Shown here one piece after another: positions 35,770-44,777 of a DNA stretch of 52,232 bases. The notes beneath the pieces are model-generated. The model did no database searches. It saw only the letters and a program-made list of their open reading frames with translations, and was not told the origin of the DNA. Position numbers and translations under genes: made by a program. The DNA lies in assembly GCA_011056635.1 (NCBI GenBank), contig DSEO01000263.1, forward strand, positions 1-52,232. The letters are read 5' to 3'. The DNA is from Bacteroides sp. (GTDB lineage: Bacteria; Bacteroidota; Bacteroidia; Bacteroidales; GCA-2748055). Position 1 is the stretch's first letter; each line of letters opens with the position of its first letter.

Positions 35770-36639
35770 TTACGGTTGGATGTAAGGGAAAGGGCCCTGC
35801 GGGTCTTCCGGAAGGGAATACACATGCTCCTTGACCAGATTGGCCCATTCGGCCGGAGAATATCGCTTATCAAAGGTCTCACAGGGGATGGATTTTCCGA
35901 AAGTGATCACAAAATGCTTGTTGCGGTGTTTATAAGTTTCGTTGGGCAGAAAGAACATCTCCAGGTTTGCTTTGATGCCCAGGAATTTCCTGAGGTTGGA
36001 GAGGTTGTAGAAGAAATTGGTATTGCGGCCGGTGACATGTACGGGGACCACATCCCGCCGGGTCCGGACTGCCTTGGTGATGAAGTTCTTCTGCCATTCC
36101 ACATCCCTGATCACTCCTTTCCTCCTGCGGGATACAAGCCCTGCTGGGAAGGTGAGGATCTGCGCGTTTGATTCGAACACTGCGTTGATGCGGCGCACAT
36201 TTTCCATGGCCTGGGCCCCGTGCTTGTTGATGGGGACAAACGTCCCGTCCATATTCCTGGCATTCATCAGCAGGTCATTGACAAGCACTTTCAGATTTTT
36301 TGAATAGACCCGGTCCAGCTCAGTGATGATCATCACCCCGTCGAATCCCCCCAGGGGGTGATTGGACGCAAAAATATACCTCCCGCCGGTGGGCAGGTTC
36401 TCCCTTCCCCGCACTTCCATGGTCACATGGAAGGCTTCCAGGGCGGCCCGGGCAAATTCTGCGTCTTTTTTATAGCCGTGATGATACAGGATGGTGTTCA
36501 TGAAATCGATACGCAGGATGCGGGACAGGAACCTGTATACGAATCCCGGGATCCAACGGGCAAGCGATGGATTCTTGTCCATGAATAAATCCCTGAGATT
36601 GATGGGTTTATAATTTTTTTTATGGGTTGCTTCGTCCAT
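35770..36639 (-). CDS. glsA: PlsC-like O-acyltransferase (GlsA/OlsA-like)
   Basis: The 289-residue protein (start MDEATHKKNYKPI) belongs to the lysophospholipid acyltransferase family. The active-site block reads SNHPLGGFDG with His94 and Asp100, five residues apart and not four as in the usual HX4D. The second block is NKHGAQAMENV (donor/acceptor site) and the third FPAGLVSRRRKG. It would add the ester-linked chain to N-acyl glycine made by the next gene. An upstream ATG at 36702 lies before the promoter element and is rejected. Confidence 0.78.
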   Translation of the reverse strand: MDEATHKKNYKPINLRDLFMDKNPSLARWIPGFVYRFLSRILRIDFMNTILYHHGYKKDAEFARAALEAFHVTMEVRGRENLPTGGRYIFASNHPLGGFDGVMIITELDRVYSKNLKVLVNDLLMNARNMDGTFVPINKHGAQAMENVRRINAVFESNAQILTFPAGLVSRRRKGVIRDVEWQKNFITKAVRTRRDVVPVHVTGRNTNFFYNLSNLRKFLGIKANLEMFFLPNETYKHRNKHFVITFGKSIPCETFDKRYSPAEWANLVKEHVYSLPEDPQGPFPYIQP

Positions 36640-36678
36640 AACAGATACACCTCTCGCCCTGTTCTGCAGGCATATGCA

Positions 36679-36686
36679 CAAAAGTA
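36679..36686 (-). promoter_or_regulatory. glsA promoter -7 element (TACTTTTG)
   Basis: On the minus strand this is a perfect TAnnTTTG, 39 nt before the ATG at 36639. It faces away from the mraZ promoter in a 170-bp divergent gap. Confidence 0.5.
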
Positions 36687-36730
36687 TTAAAAATTTCCCC
36701 ACCGATCTTCACGGGAGAAAAGTTATCAAC

Positions 36731-36770
36731 AAAGTGGGAAAAAGTGGGGCAAAATGGCACAAAGTGGTGA
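36731..36770 (+). promoter_or_regulatory. Four MraZ boxes, 10-bp phased
   Basis: Four direct repeats start exactly every 10 bp: AAAGTGGGAA (36731), AAAGTGGGGC (36741), AAAATGGCAC (36751) and AAAGTGGTGA (36761). Known MraZ operators are such tandem boxes (TGGGN in E. coli, AAAGTG[T/G] in Mollicutes). They sit 9 bp before the mraZ -7 element, covering the -33 area, which suggests autoregulation of the dcw operon by MraZ. Confidence 0.8.
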
Positions 36771-36778
36771 AAAAATAC

Positions 36779-36786
36779 TATTTTTA
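36779..36786 (+). promoter_or_regulatory. dcw operon promoter -7 element (TATTTTTA)
   Basis: One mismatch from TAnnTTTG, 23 nt before the mraZ ATG. The -33 region is occupied by the MraZ boxes and holds no TTG. Confidence 0.45.
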
Positions 36787-36809
36787 CGTTCAAACCCTGT
36801 GGAAACCAA

Positions 36810-37277
36810 ATGATAACCTTTATCGGGGACTATACGGTCAGGCTTGATCCGAAAGGACGGCTCTCCTTTCCTGCTGCATTCAAAAAGCAGATCAGGGAAG
36901 GCGCACAGCATGGTTTTGTGCTGAAACGGGATATATTTGACAGCTGCCTGATCCTCTATCCCATGGAGGAATGGGACCGTCAGAACAGGATCATCAGGAG
37001 CAAGACAAATCCCTATAACAAAGAACATGCAAGGTTCCTGAGAATGTTCTATTCCGGGACCGCCGAGGTTTTCCTGGATGCCAGCAACAGGATGCTGATA
37101 CCGAAACGACTGCTGGATTATGCCGGGATCCGGGATGAAGTGGTGATGACGGGACAGTTGGGAAGGATCGAGATCTGGGCATCGGATCAGTACGGCAGGG
37201 TAAGCCAGGCAGATGAAGATTTTGCTGCCATGGCAGAGAAAATCCTGGGAGGATCATTTGAGGAACCAGAAACATAA
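36810..37277 (+). CDS. mraZ: Transcriptional regulator MraZ
   Basis: This 155-residue AbrB-fold protein binds the boxes upstream of its own gene and controls the dcw cluster. The two SpoVT/AbrB half-domains are visible: GDYTVRLDPKGRLSFPAAFKKQI at the N-terminus and the second DASNRMLIPKRLLDYAGI in the middle. It forms ring-shaped oligomers in relatives. Its stop overlaps the rsmH ATG by one base. Confidence 0.95.
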   Translation: MITFIGDYTVRLDPKGRLSFPAAFKKQIREGAQHGFVLKRDIFDSCLILYPMEEWDRQNRIIRSKTNPYNKEHARFLRMFYSGTAEVFLDASNRMLIPKRLLDYAGIRDEVVMTGQLGRIEIWASDQYGRVSQADEDFAAMAEKILGGSFEEPET

Positions 37278-38176
37278 TGGGCTATCACAGGCCGGTATTG
37301 TTGCATGAGAGTATCGGGGGATTGAATATCAGACCAGATGGTATGTATGTGGATCTGACCTTTGGAGGCGGGGGGCACTCTCGAGAAGTTCTTAATAAGT
37401 TGGGCACACATGGCAGGCTCCTGGCTTTTGACCAGGATCCGGAAGCGGCATCCAATGTTCCGGAGGATCAGCGTCTCATTTTTGTCGGGGCGAACTTCAG
37501 ATATTTAAGAAATTTCCTGAGATACCATGCCATCGATCAGGTTCACGGGATCCTGGCTGACCTGGGTATTTCATCACATCAAATCGACAGTCCGGAACGC
37601 GGCTTTTCATTCAAATCTGACCAGTCGCTGGATATGCGCATGAACACCCGGGGTGAAAAAAGTGCCTCGCAGGTGCTGAATCAGTACTCCCTGGAAGACC
37701 TGGCCCGGGTATTCGGCCGCTACGGAGAACTGCATCATGCAAAAGCCATTGCCGGAGCCGTGGTTCAGGCGCGGATGGAAAAAGACCTGACCACCGCCGG
37801 GGATCTTGAAAAAGCTCTCAGGAGATTCATTCCCCGCAGTCATCCGGGCAAGTTCCTCGCACGGGTCTACCAGGCCCTCAGGATCGAAGTCAACCGTGAA
37901 TTGGAGGCGCTGGGGGAGATGCTGCTTCAGACAGCCGAATACATGGTTCCGAAGGGACGGTTGGTGGTGATCACCTACCATTCCCTGGAGGACCGCCTGG
38001 TGAAAAATTACATGCGGTCGGGGAACCTGGAAGGAATCGTGCAGAAAGATTTCTACGGGAAGGAAGAAACTCCGTGGAAACTGGTGAACCGCAATGTGAT
38101 CACCCCGTCTCCCGAGGAGGTCGCACGCAACAACAGGGCCAGGAGCGCCAAGCTGAGAATAGCGGAAAAAAAGTAG
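37277..38176 (+). CDS. rsmH: 16S rRNA m4C1402 methyltransferase
   Basis: RsmH (MraW) N4-methylates C1402 in the ribosomal P site. The 299-residue protein has the SAM-binding motif VDLTFGGGGHSREVL (about 19-33), an acidic strand LLAFDQDPEAA, and DLGISSHQID. The C-terminal motif ITYHSLEDRLVKNYM is present. It is the second gene of the dcw cluster, 2 nt from ftsL. Confidence 0.97.
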   Translation: MGYHRPVLLHESIGGLNIRPDGMYVDLTFGGGGHSREVLNKLGTHGRLLAFDQDPEAASNVPEDQRLIFVGANFRYLRNFLRYHAIDQVHGILADLGISSHQIDSPERGFSFKSDQSLDMRMNTRGEKSASQVLNQYSLEDLARVFGRYGELHHAKAIAGAVVQARMEKDLTTAGDLEKALRRFIPRSHPGKFLARVYQALRIEVNRELEALGEMLLQTAEYMVPKGRLVVITYHSLEDRLVKNYMRSGNLEGIVQKDFYGKEETPWKLVNRNVITPSPEEVARNNRARSAKLRIAEKK

Positions 38177-38178
38177 CA

Positions 38179-38553
38179 ATGATCAGGGAAAAGAAAAATA
38201 TTGAATTTGACCAATCACTGGAGGACAGGGAGCAACTTTTCTCGCTCCGGGATCTGATCAATGGAAATGTGCTGACCAGGAAGGCGGTGCTGAGACAATC
38301 GAAGTTCATCCTCCTGCTGGTACTCATCGCGTTTGTCTTCATCGCAAACCGCAACCATGCCGAGAAGACCGTGATCAGGCTTAACGGGCTGCAGAGCGAT
38401 GTGAAGGAACTGCGGGCCAAGTCGATCACCATCTCCTCAGACCTGGTGAGGGTGAGCCGGCAGTCCGAGGTGGTACGCCTGGTGGAAGGATATAACCTGG
38501 GTCTCGAAGAGAATCTTGAACCTCCGAAAAAACTTACTGAAACACCGTATTGA
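38179..38553 (+). CDS. ftsL: FtsL-like cell-division protein
   Basis: This 124-residue bitopic protein has a cytoplasmic N-terminus, one helix (about 48-64, FILLLVLIAFVFIANRN) and a short periplasmic coiled-coil (VIRLNGLQSDVKELRAKSITI). Sequence similarity in FtsL is low; the call rests on size, topology and place between rsmH and ftsI. The frame opens at 38074, but that part overlaps rsmH. Its stop overlaps the ftsI TTG. Confidence 0.85.
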   Translation: MIREKKNIEFDQSLEDREQLFSLRDLINGNVLTRKAVLRQSKFILLLVLIAFVFIANRNHAEKTVIRLNGLQSDVKELRAKSITISSDLVRVSRQSEVVRLVEGYNLGLEENLEPPKKLTETPY

Positions 38554-40670
38554 TCTTGTCACTGAAAAAGGACATACTGATCCGTACCTCCCTGATCTAT
38601 CTGGGAATGCTGCTTGCAGGATTGCTGATACTGGGAAAAGCCCTGCATCTTCAGCTGTTTGAGAAGGAGGTCTGGGCCAGGGAAGAGAACAGTACCATCC
38701 GGCACAGGGTGATTGAACCGAACCGGGGTAACATCTATTCCGCAGACGGCCGCCTGCTGGCTGTATCGGTTCCCTTCTATGAGATCCGGATGGATTTCAG
38801 GTCGGAGTCCTTTACCCGTGAAATCTTCGACCGGAATGTGGATGCGCTTTCAAAAGCCCTCTCGGATCTTTTCCAGGACCGGCACTGGACCACTTACAAG
38901 CGAGAACTGGTTCGGGCCAGGCAAGATGGACACAGGTATTATCTGGTCAAGCGGGATGTCACCTACACTCAGCTGCAGCAGGTCAAAAAATTTCCCATCT
39001 ATGAACTGGGAAGGTATCAGGGAGGCGTCATGTACGTGCAGCAGAACAAAAGGATAAAGCCCTACGGAGTGCTGGCTGCCAGGACAGTGGGTTATACCAT
39101 GAGCGGCAACCTGAGAAGTGTGGTCGGGGTGGAAGGTGCCTATGAACAGGAATTGAAAGGGGTGGAGGGATACCGGCTGATGCGGAAGATCCGGGGCGAT
39201 GTATGGATGCCGGTGAGCGATGCCAATGAGATTGAACCGGAAGACGGCCAGGACATTGTTACCACCATCGATGTGGACCTGCAGGATGTGGCCGAAAGTG
39301 CCCTCCTTGACCAGCTCATCAGGCATGAGGCGGATCACGGTTCTGTGGTCTTGATGGAGGTGAAGACAGGCAGGGTACGCGCCATTGCCAACCTGGCCAG
39401 GGACCGGTTCGGGAATTATGGAGAAACATACAATTTCGCCGTCGGCGAAAGTACCGAGCCGGGTTCCACCTTCAAACTGGCCAGCATGATCGCGCTGCTG
39501 GAGGACGGTCACATCAAACCGGATGATCCGGTGGATGTGGGGAACGGCATTACTTATTACTACGGGCAGAAGGTGGAGGACAGCGGGGAGGGGGGAGCCG
39601 GCCGGATCACCGTAAAACGTGCTTTTGAAGTCTCATCCAACGTGGGGATCTCGAAGATCGTGGATGCGCATTACAGGGATAAACCGGAGCAGTTCGTCAA
39701 CCGGCTTTATGAAATGGGACTGAACCGGACACTGGGGATCTCCATCAAAGGGGAGGGGAAGCCCGATATCAAGTATACCGACAGCGAGCTGTGGTCAGGC
39801 CTGTCACTTCCCTTCATGTCCATCGGATATGAGGTGAGGATGACCCCGCTTCAGATGCTTGCCTTTTATAACGCGGTAGCCAACGATGGAAAAATGGTCA
39901 GGCCCATTTTCGTGGAAGAGATGCGTTCTCACGGGAAAACGGTGAAACGCTTCAGTACCGAGGTATTGAACAACCATATCTGTTCCCGGGAAACCCTGGA
40001 GCAGGTGCAGGATATGCTGGAAGGCGTGGTGGAGAACGGTACTGCCAGGAACCTGGTCAACAGTCATTACAAAATTGCCGGCAAGACCGGGACCGCCCAG
40101 GTGGCGCTCAACAAGGAGGGGTATGTGGAATCGCTGTACCAGGCCTCTTTCGTGGGCTACTTCCCGGCCGAAGACCCCAAATATTCATGCATCGTGGTGG
40201 TGAATGCCCCTTCCAAACAGATCTATTACGGAAACCTGGTGGCGGGACCCATCTTCCGGGAAATCACCGACCGGATTTATGCGCGGGAGGTTGAGATGCA
40301 CCCGGGCCATGTGGAACTGGCGGAAATTCCCGTGCAGGCACCTTATTCCAAGAGTGGCTACAGCCGGGAGCTCAGTGCGGTATTCAGTTACCTTGACCTG
40401 CCCCTGAGGGTGGAATCAAAGGATGCCGGCTGGGTATCCACCCGGAGTGATGAAAGCGGGGTGGTGGCCACCGAACGGGTCATTCCCGGCCAGATGGTGC
40501 CGAATGTGGTGGATATGGGATTGAAAGATGCCCTTTACCTGCTGGAAAGCAAAGGATTAAAGGTGGTTGTAGATGGTCGGGGAACGGTGCGTGACCAGTC
40601 ACTGAGACCGGGTACGGTGATCCGGGGAGGAGAGGTAGTATCACTGAAAATGAGCATCAGGGAAGGATGA
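38550..40670 (+). CDS. ftsI: Division transpeptidase (PBP3/FtsI) with PASTA domain
   Basis: This class B penicillin-binding protein cross-links septal peptidoglycan. The 706-residue product has an N-terminal helix (about 13-33), the pedestal domain with RGNIYSADGRLLA, and the transpeptidase. The catalytic Ser306-x-x-Lys309 is in PGSTFKLAS, SSN is at 362-364, and KTGTAQ is near 510. One C-terminal PASTA domain (about 640-705) follows. It begins with TTG overlapping the ftsL stop by 4 bp; a second TTG is two codons later. Confidence 0.95.
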   Translation: MILSLKKDILIRTSLIYLGMLLAGLLILGKALHLQLFEKEVWAREENSTIRHRVIEPNRGNIYSADGRLLAVSVPFYEIRMDFRSESFTREIFDRNVDALSKALSDLFQDRHWTTYKRELVRARQDGHRYYLVKRDVTYTQLQQVKKFPIYELGRYQGGVMYVQQNKRIKPYGVLAARTVGYTMSGNLRSVVGVEGAYEQELKGVEGYRLMRKIRGDVWMPVSDANEIEPEDGQDIVTTIDVDLQDVAESALLDQLIRHEADHGSVVLMEVKTGRVRAIANLARDRFGNYGETYNFAVGESTEPGSTFKLASMIALLEDGHIKPDDPVDVGNGITYYYGQKVEDSGEGGAGRITVKRAFEVSSNVGISKIVDAHYRDKPEQFVNRLYEMGLNRTLGISIKGEGKPDIKYTDSELWSGLSLPFMSIGYEVRMTPLQMLAFYNAVANDGKMVRPIFVEEMRSHGKTVKRFSTEVLNNHICSRETLEQVQDMLEGVVENGTARNLVNSHYKIAGKTGTAQVALNKEGYVESLYQASFVGYFPAEDPKYSCIVVVNAPSKQIYYGNLVAGPIFREITDRIYAREVEMHPGHVELAEIPVQAPYSKSGYSRELSAVFSYLDLPLRVESKDAGWVSTRSDESGVVATERVIPGQMVPNVVDMGLKDALYLLESKGLKVVVDGRGTVRDQSLRPGTVIRGGEVVSLKMSIREG

Positions 40671-42118
40671 AACTGGAAAAGATCATAGAAGGACTGGAGA
40701 TCAAACGGACGGAGGGTGCCGGAGGCGATCCGGACATCCGCATGATCCGCTTTGATTCCAGGAGGGTTCAGAAAAAGGACCTCTTTGTGGCGGTCAGGGG
40801 AGTTGTTGAAGACGGACACCGGTATATCGGGGATGCCCTTGCTTCAGGAGCGGTCTGTGTGGTGTGTGAAGAATTGCCCGGGAAACCGGATCCGGGAGTC
40901 ACCTGGGTCGTGGTTCCCGATTCCCGGAAAGCCCTGGCACTGATGGCATCGTCATTTTACGGACACCCTTCCCGCGAGCTCCACCTGGTGGGGGTGACAG
41001 GGACCAATGGAAAGACCACCGTGGCCACATTGCTTCACCAGCTGCATGGTTTGATGGGATTCAGGGCGGGACTGCTCTCCACCATCCATGTGCTCATAGA
41101 AAATGAACCGTTCCCGGCCACCCATACCACGCCCGATCCGTTGCGGATCAACGAGTACCTCAGGGCCATGGCGGATCGCGGATGTCAGTACTGCTTCATG
41201 GAAGTTTCATCCCATGCCATCGACCAGGAGCGGATCGCCGGTCTCCTTTTTACAGGGGGGATCTTCACCAACCTGACCCATGACCACCTGGATTACCATA
41301 AGGATTTCAGGGAATACCTCACGGTGAAGAAAAGGTTTTTTGATGCACTGCCTGAAGAAGCGTTCGCCCTGGTCAACAACGATGACAGGAATGCTGGGGT
41401 GATGCTCCAGAATTGCCGGGCTGGAAAATTCAGCTACGGGCTGAAATCCGTGAGTGATTTTCAGGGCAGGATCAGGGAGATGCACCTGGAAGGATCTTCC
41501 ATGGTTGTCGGCGACTCCGAGCTGTGGGTGAAGCTGCCCGGGTATTTCAATGCTTACAACCTCCTGGCGGTATACGGGGCATCGGTCCTGCTGGGCCAGG
41601 CAACCGATGAAGTGCTGAAGGTGCTCAGCAGCCTGGACCCGGTCACAGGAAGATTTGAAACGTGCCGGTCGGCATCCGGGGTCACCGGCATCGTGGATTA
41701 TGCCCATACACCCGATGCCCTGAAAAATGTGCTTGAATCCCTTCATCAGGTGATCCCGGGCGGGGTGAAGATTATTACCGTGGTGGGTGCGGGCGGCAAC
41801 AGGGACACACAGAAGCGGCCGGTCATGGCACGTATCGCCGCAGAAGCCAGTCACATGACGATCCTCACATCCGACAATCCCAGGTTCGAGGATCCGGAGA
41901 AGATCCTGGATGATATGATGGAAGGAATCCCGGCCCCCCTGATGGGAAAAACCATGCGCATTGTGAGCCGGAAGGAGGCCATCCGCACAGCCTGCATGAT
42001 CGCGGAGCGCGGGGATATCATCCTGGTGGCCGGGAAAGGTCATGAAAAATACCAGGAGACCAGGGGGGAAAGGATCGTGTTCGACGATATGGAGATCCTG
42101 AAAAAGAATATGAACTGA
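40667..42118 (+). CDS. murE: UDP-MurNAc-tripeptide synthetase
   Basis: MurE adds the third amino acid to UDP-MurNAc-L-Ala-D-Glu. The 483-residue protein has the ATP loop [16 protein letters not shown] (about 108-122), the central ligase with [13 protein letters not shown] and [10 protein letters not shown], and the C-terminal DNPRFEDP, the DNPR motif that fits meso-diaminopimelate as substrate. It overlaps ftsI by 4 bp. MurF, usually next, is absent here. Confidence 0.97.
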   Translation: MKLEKIIEGLEIKRTEGAGGDPDIRMIRFDSRRVQKKDLFVAVRGVVEDGHRYIGDALASGAVCVVCEELPGKPDPGVTWVVVPDSRKALALMASSFYGHPSRELHLVGVTGTNGKTTVATLLHQLHGLMGFRAGLLSTIHVLIENEPFPATHTTPDPLRINEYLRAMADRGCQYCFMEVSSHAIDQERIAGLLFTGGIFTNLTHDHLDYHKDFREYLTVKKRFFDALPEEAFALVNNDDRNAGVMLQNCRAGKFSYGLKSVSDFQGRIREMHLEGSSMVVGDSELWVKLPGYFNAYNLLAVYGASVLLGQATDEVLKVLSSLDPVTGRFETCRSASGVTGIVDYAHTPDALKNVLESLHQVIPGGVKIITVVGAGGNRDTQKRPVMARIAAEASHMTILTSDNPRFEDPEKILDDMMEGIPAPLMGKTMRIVSRKEAIRTACMIAERGDIILVAGKGHEKYQETRGERIVFDDMEILKKNMN

Positions 42119-42123
42119 GCCAT

Positions 42124-43374
42124 ATGCTGTACCATCTGTTCACATATCTTGACCAGTTTGATATCCCGGGGGCCGGTATGTTCTATTACCTCTCCTTCAG
42201 GGCCCTGTTCACGGTCATTACCTCCCTTGTAATCTCCATGATCATCGGGAAACGCATCATTCACATGCTGCGGCGCCGGCAGATCGGGGAATCGGTCCGT
42301 GAACTGGGACTGGACGGGCAATCTCAGAAAGCGGGGACTCCCACCATGGGGGGGATCATCATCCTGGCATCGATCATCATTCCCGTGCTGCTTTTTGCCG
42401 ATCTCTCCAATATTTATATCATCCTCATGCTGATCTCCACTTTCTGGCTGGGAATGATCGGTTTCCTGGATGACTATATCAAGGTTTTCAGAAAGAACAA
42501 GGAGGGTTTGCGGGCCAAATTCAAGGTGGTGGGACAAATCGGGCTGGGACTGATCGTGGGACTGACCCTCTACCTGAGCGACGATGTGGTGATCCGCGAA
42601 CGGGTGCCGGTCACCCAGGAGAATTTTAAGGAATACAGCACCCGGGAAATGAATGTGGATGACAGCGGACAGCTGTACGTTACCAGTGAGCACAAGCAAC
42701 CGCTGACCACGATCCCGTTCGTAAAGAACAACGAATTCGACTACCGTTGGCTGGTCTGGTTTGCGGGTGCTCATGCCGACAAACTGGTCTGGATCGTCTT
42801 TGTGCTTGCGGTTATCTTCATTGTGACTGCAGTTTCCAACGGTGCCAATCTGACGGACGGACTGGACGGACTGGCCACGGGCTCGGCGGCCATTATCGGT
42901 ACCACCCTGGGCATCCTGGCCTGGCTGTCAGGGAATGCCATTTATTCCAATTATTTGAGCATCATGCATATCCCCGAGTCGGGGGAGCTTGTGATCTATG
43001 CCGGGGCTTTTGTGGGGGCCACCATCGGGTTCCTGTGGTACAACGCTTATCCTGCACAGGTTTTCATGGGAGATACGGGGAGCCTCTCCCTGGGGGGGAT
43101 CATCGCCATATTTGCGGTGATCATACGCAAGGAGCTGCTGATCCCCATTCTTTGCGGGATCTATGTGGCGGAAAGTCTGTCGGTCATCTTCCAGGTGAGC
43201 CATTTTAAAAGGACCAGAAAAAAATACGGCGAGGGCAGAAGGATATTCCTGATGGCCCCCCTGCACCACCATTACCAGAAGAAGGGATACCCGGAGCCCA
43301 AGATCGTCATCAGGTTCTGGATTGTAGGTATCATGCTGGCGGTGATTTCCATTGTAACACTGAAGATCAGATAA
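42124..43374 (+). CDS. mraY: Phospho-MurNAc-pentapeptide transferase
   Basis: MraY makes lipid I by moving phospho-MurNAc-pentapeptide to undecaprenyl phosphate. The 416-residue membrane protein has about ten helices. Signature motifs are [44 protein letters not shown] and the HHHYQKKG loop. It is longer than the E. coli protein (360) because of an extra loop of about 50 residues ([19 protein letters not shown] onward, about 160-205), as is common in Bacteroidota. Confidence 0.97.
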   Translation: MLYHLFTYLDQFDIPGAGMFYYLSFRALFTVITSLVISMIIGKRIIHMLRRRQIGESVRELGLDGQSQKAGTPTMGGIIILASIIIPVLLFADLSNIYIILMLISTFWLGMIGFLDDYIKVFRKNKEGLRAKFKVVGQIGLGLIVGLTLYLSDDVVIRERVPVTQENFKEYSTREMNVDDSGQLYVTSEHKQPLTTIPFVKNNEFDYRWLVWFAGAHADKLVWIVFVLAVIFIVTAVSNGANLTDGLDGLATGSAAIIGTTLGILAWLSGNAIYSNYLSIMHIPESGELVIYAGAFVGATIGFLWYNAYPAQVFMGDTGSLSLGGIIAIFAVIIRKELLIPILCGIYVAESLSVIFQVSHFKRTRKKYGEGRRIFLMAPLHHHYQKKGYPEPKIVIRFWIVGIMLAVISIVTLKIR

Positions 43375-43392
43375 TTCAAAACCAGAAAAGGT

Positions 43393-44739
43393 ATGGAGAA
43401 CAGAGAACGTATAGTGATCCTTGGCGCCGGTGAGAGCGGGACGGGTGCGGCCATACTTGCACGGCAGAAAGGATACGATGTATTTGTTTCCGACGCCGGC
43501 AGGATCAAGCCCTTCTACAGAGAAATGCTGGATGACTATCACATCCTTTACGAGTCGGGCGGACATTCCGAACGTTTGATCCTGAATGCCACGGAAGTGA
43601 TCAAAAGTCCCGGAATCCCCGAGAGCGTTCCCATCATGAAAGCCATCAGGAAAAAGGGTATCCGGATCATTTCCGAGGTGGAATTTGCGGGCAGGTATAC
43701 CAGTGCCAAAAAGATCTGCATCACTGGAAGCAATGGAAAGACCACCACCACCTCGCTGATCCATCACATGATGCGGAAGGCCGGTCTCAATGTGGGCATG
43801 GCCGGCAATGTCGGCCGCAGTTTTGCATACCTGGTAGCCACGGAGGCTTATGATTACTATGTGCTGGAGCTCAGCAGTTTTCAGCTTGACGGCATGTATG
43901 AGTTCAGGGCAGACATCGCCATTCTGCTCAATATTACGCCCGATCACCTGGACCGGTACGACTATAATTTCCAGAATTATGTGGATTCCAAGTTCAGGAT
44001 CACGCAGAATTTGACGGAGGACCAGTATTTCGTTTTCTGTTCCGACGTCGAGATCACCATCAAGGAACTGGAAAAGATCGTATCCAGGGCCGAACAGCTG
44101 CCATTTGCCTACCAGAAGAAGGAGAAGGACGTGGCCTGGGTGGAGAATGAAGAGTTGATGCGGATAGAATTTGAAGATGTGGACTTCTCCATGTCCGTAC
44201 AGGAACTATCGCTGAAAGGCCGGCACAATACCTACAACAGTATGGCTGCGGGGATTGCGGGGAATGTCCTGAAGATCCGCAACGAGGTGATCAGGGAGGC
44301 GCTGATGGATTTCCAGGGCGTCGAGCACAGGCTGGAAATGGTCCTCAAAGTACACGGCATCAATTTCATCAATGATTCAAAGGCCACCAATGTAAACTCC
44401 ACCTGGTACGCACTGGAGAGCGTAAAGGGGAAAGCCATATGGATCGCCGGTGGAGTGGACAAGGGCAATGATTATTCTGAGCTCTACAACCTGGTGGAGA
44501 ACAAGGTCAAGGCCATTGTATGCCTGGGAAAGGACAACCAGCGTATTGTCCGGGCATTTTCAGGGAAGGTAGAGTCGATCATAGAGACAGCGAGCATGGA
44601 GGAGGCGGTCAAGGCAGCCTATTATCTGGCAAGGGATGGGGAGACCGTGCTGCTTTCCCCCGCCTGTGCCAGCTTTGACCTTTTCGAAAGTTATGAGGAC
44701 AGGGGAAGACAGTTTAAGGCTGCCGTCAGGAACCTCTAG
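43393..44739 (+). CDS. murD: UDP-MurNAc-L-Ala-D-Glu ligase
   Basis: MurD adds D-glutamate to UDP-MurNAc-L-Ala. The 448-residue product shows the N-terminal Rossmann turn VILGAGESGTGAA, the ATP loop ITGSNGKTTTTSLIHH (about 115-130), NITPDHLDRYD, and the C-terminal domain with INDSKATNVNSTWYAL and SPACASFDLFESYEDRG. It follows mraY by 18 nt. Confidence 0.97.
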   Translation: MENRERIVILGAGESGTGAAILARQKGYDVFVSDAGRIKPFYREMLDDYHILYESGGHSERLILNATEVIKSPGIPESVPIMKAIRKKGIRIISEVEFAGRYTSAKKICITGSNGKTTTTSLIHHMMRKAGLNVGMAGNVGRSFAYLVATEAYDYYVLELSSFQLDGMYEFRADIAILLNITPDHLDRYDYNFQNYVDSKFRITQNLTEDQYFVFCSDVEITIKELEKIVSRAEQLPFAYQKKEKDVAWVENEELMRIEFEDVDFSMSVQELSLKGRHNTYNSMAAGIAGNVLKIRNEVIREALMDFQGVEHRLEMVLKVHGINFINDSKATNVNSTWYALESVKGKAIWIAGGVDKGNDYSELYNLVENKVKAIVCLGKDNQRIVRAFSGKVESIIETASMEEAVKAAYYLARDGETVLLSPACASFDLFESYEDRGRQFKAAVRNL

Positions 44740-44777
44740 CAAGCAGCCTGAACAGGAATGACTGGAATAGCAGGAGC

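Noticed and set aside
42928-43947. 339-codon minus-strand frame opposite mraY/murD
   Set aside because: Antisense to two conserved genes, low-complexity His/Asp-rich translation; a shadow.
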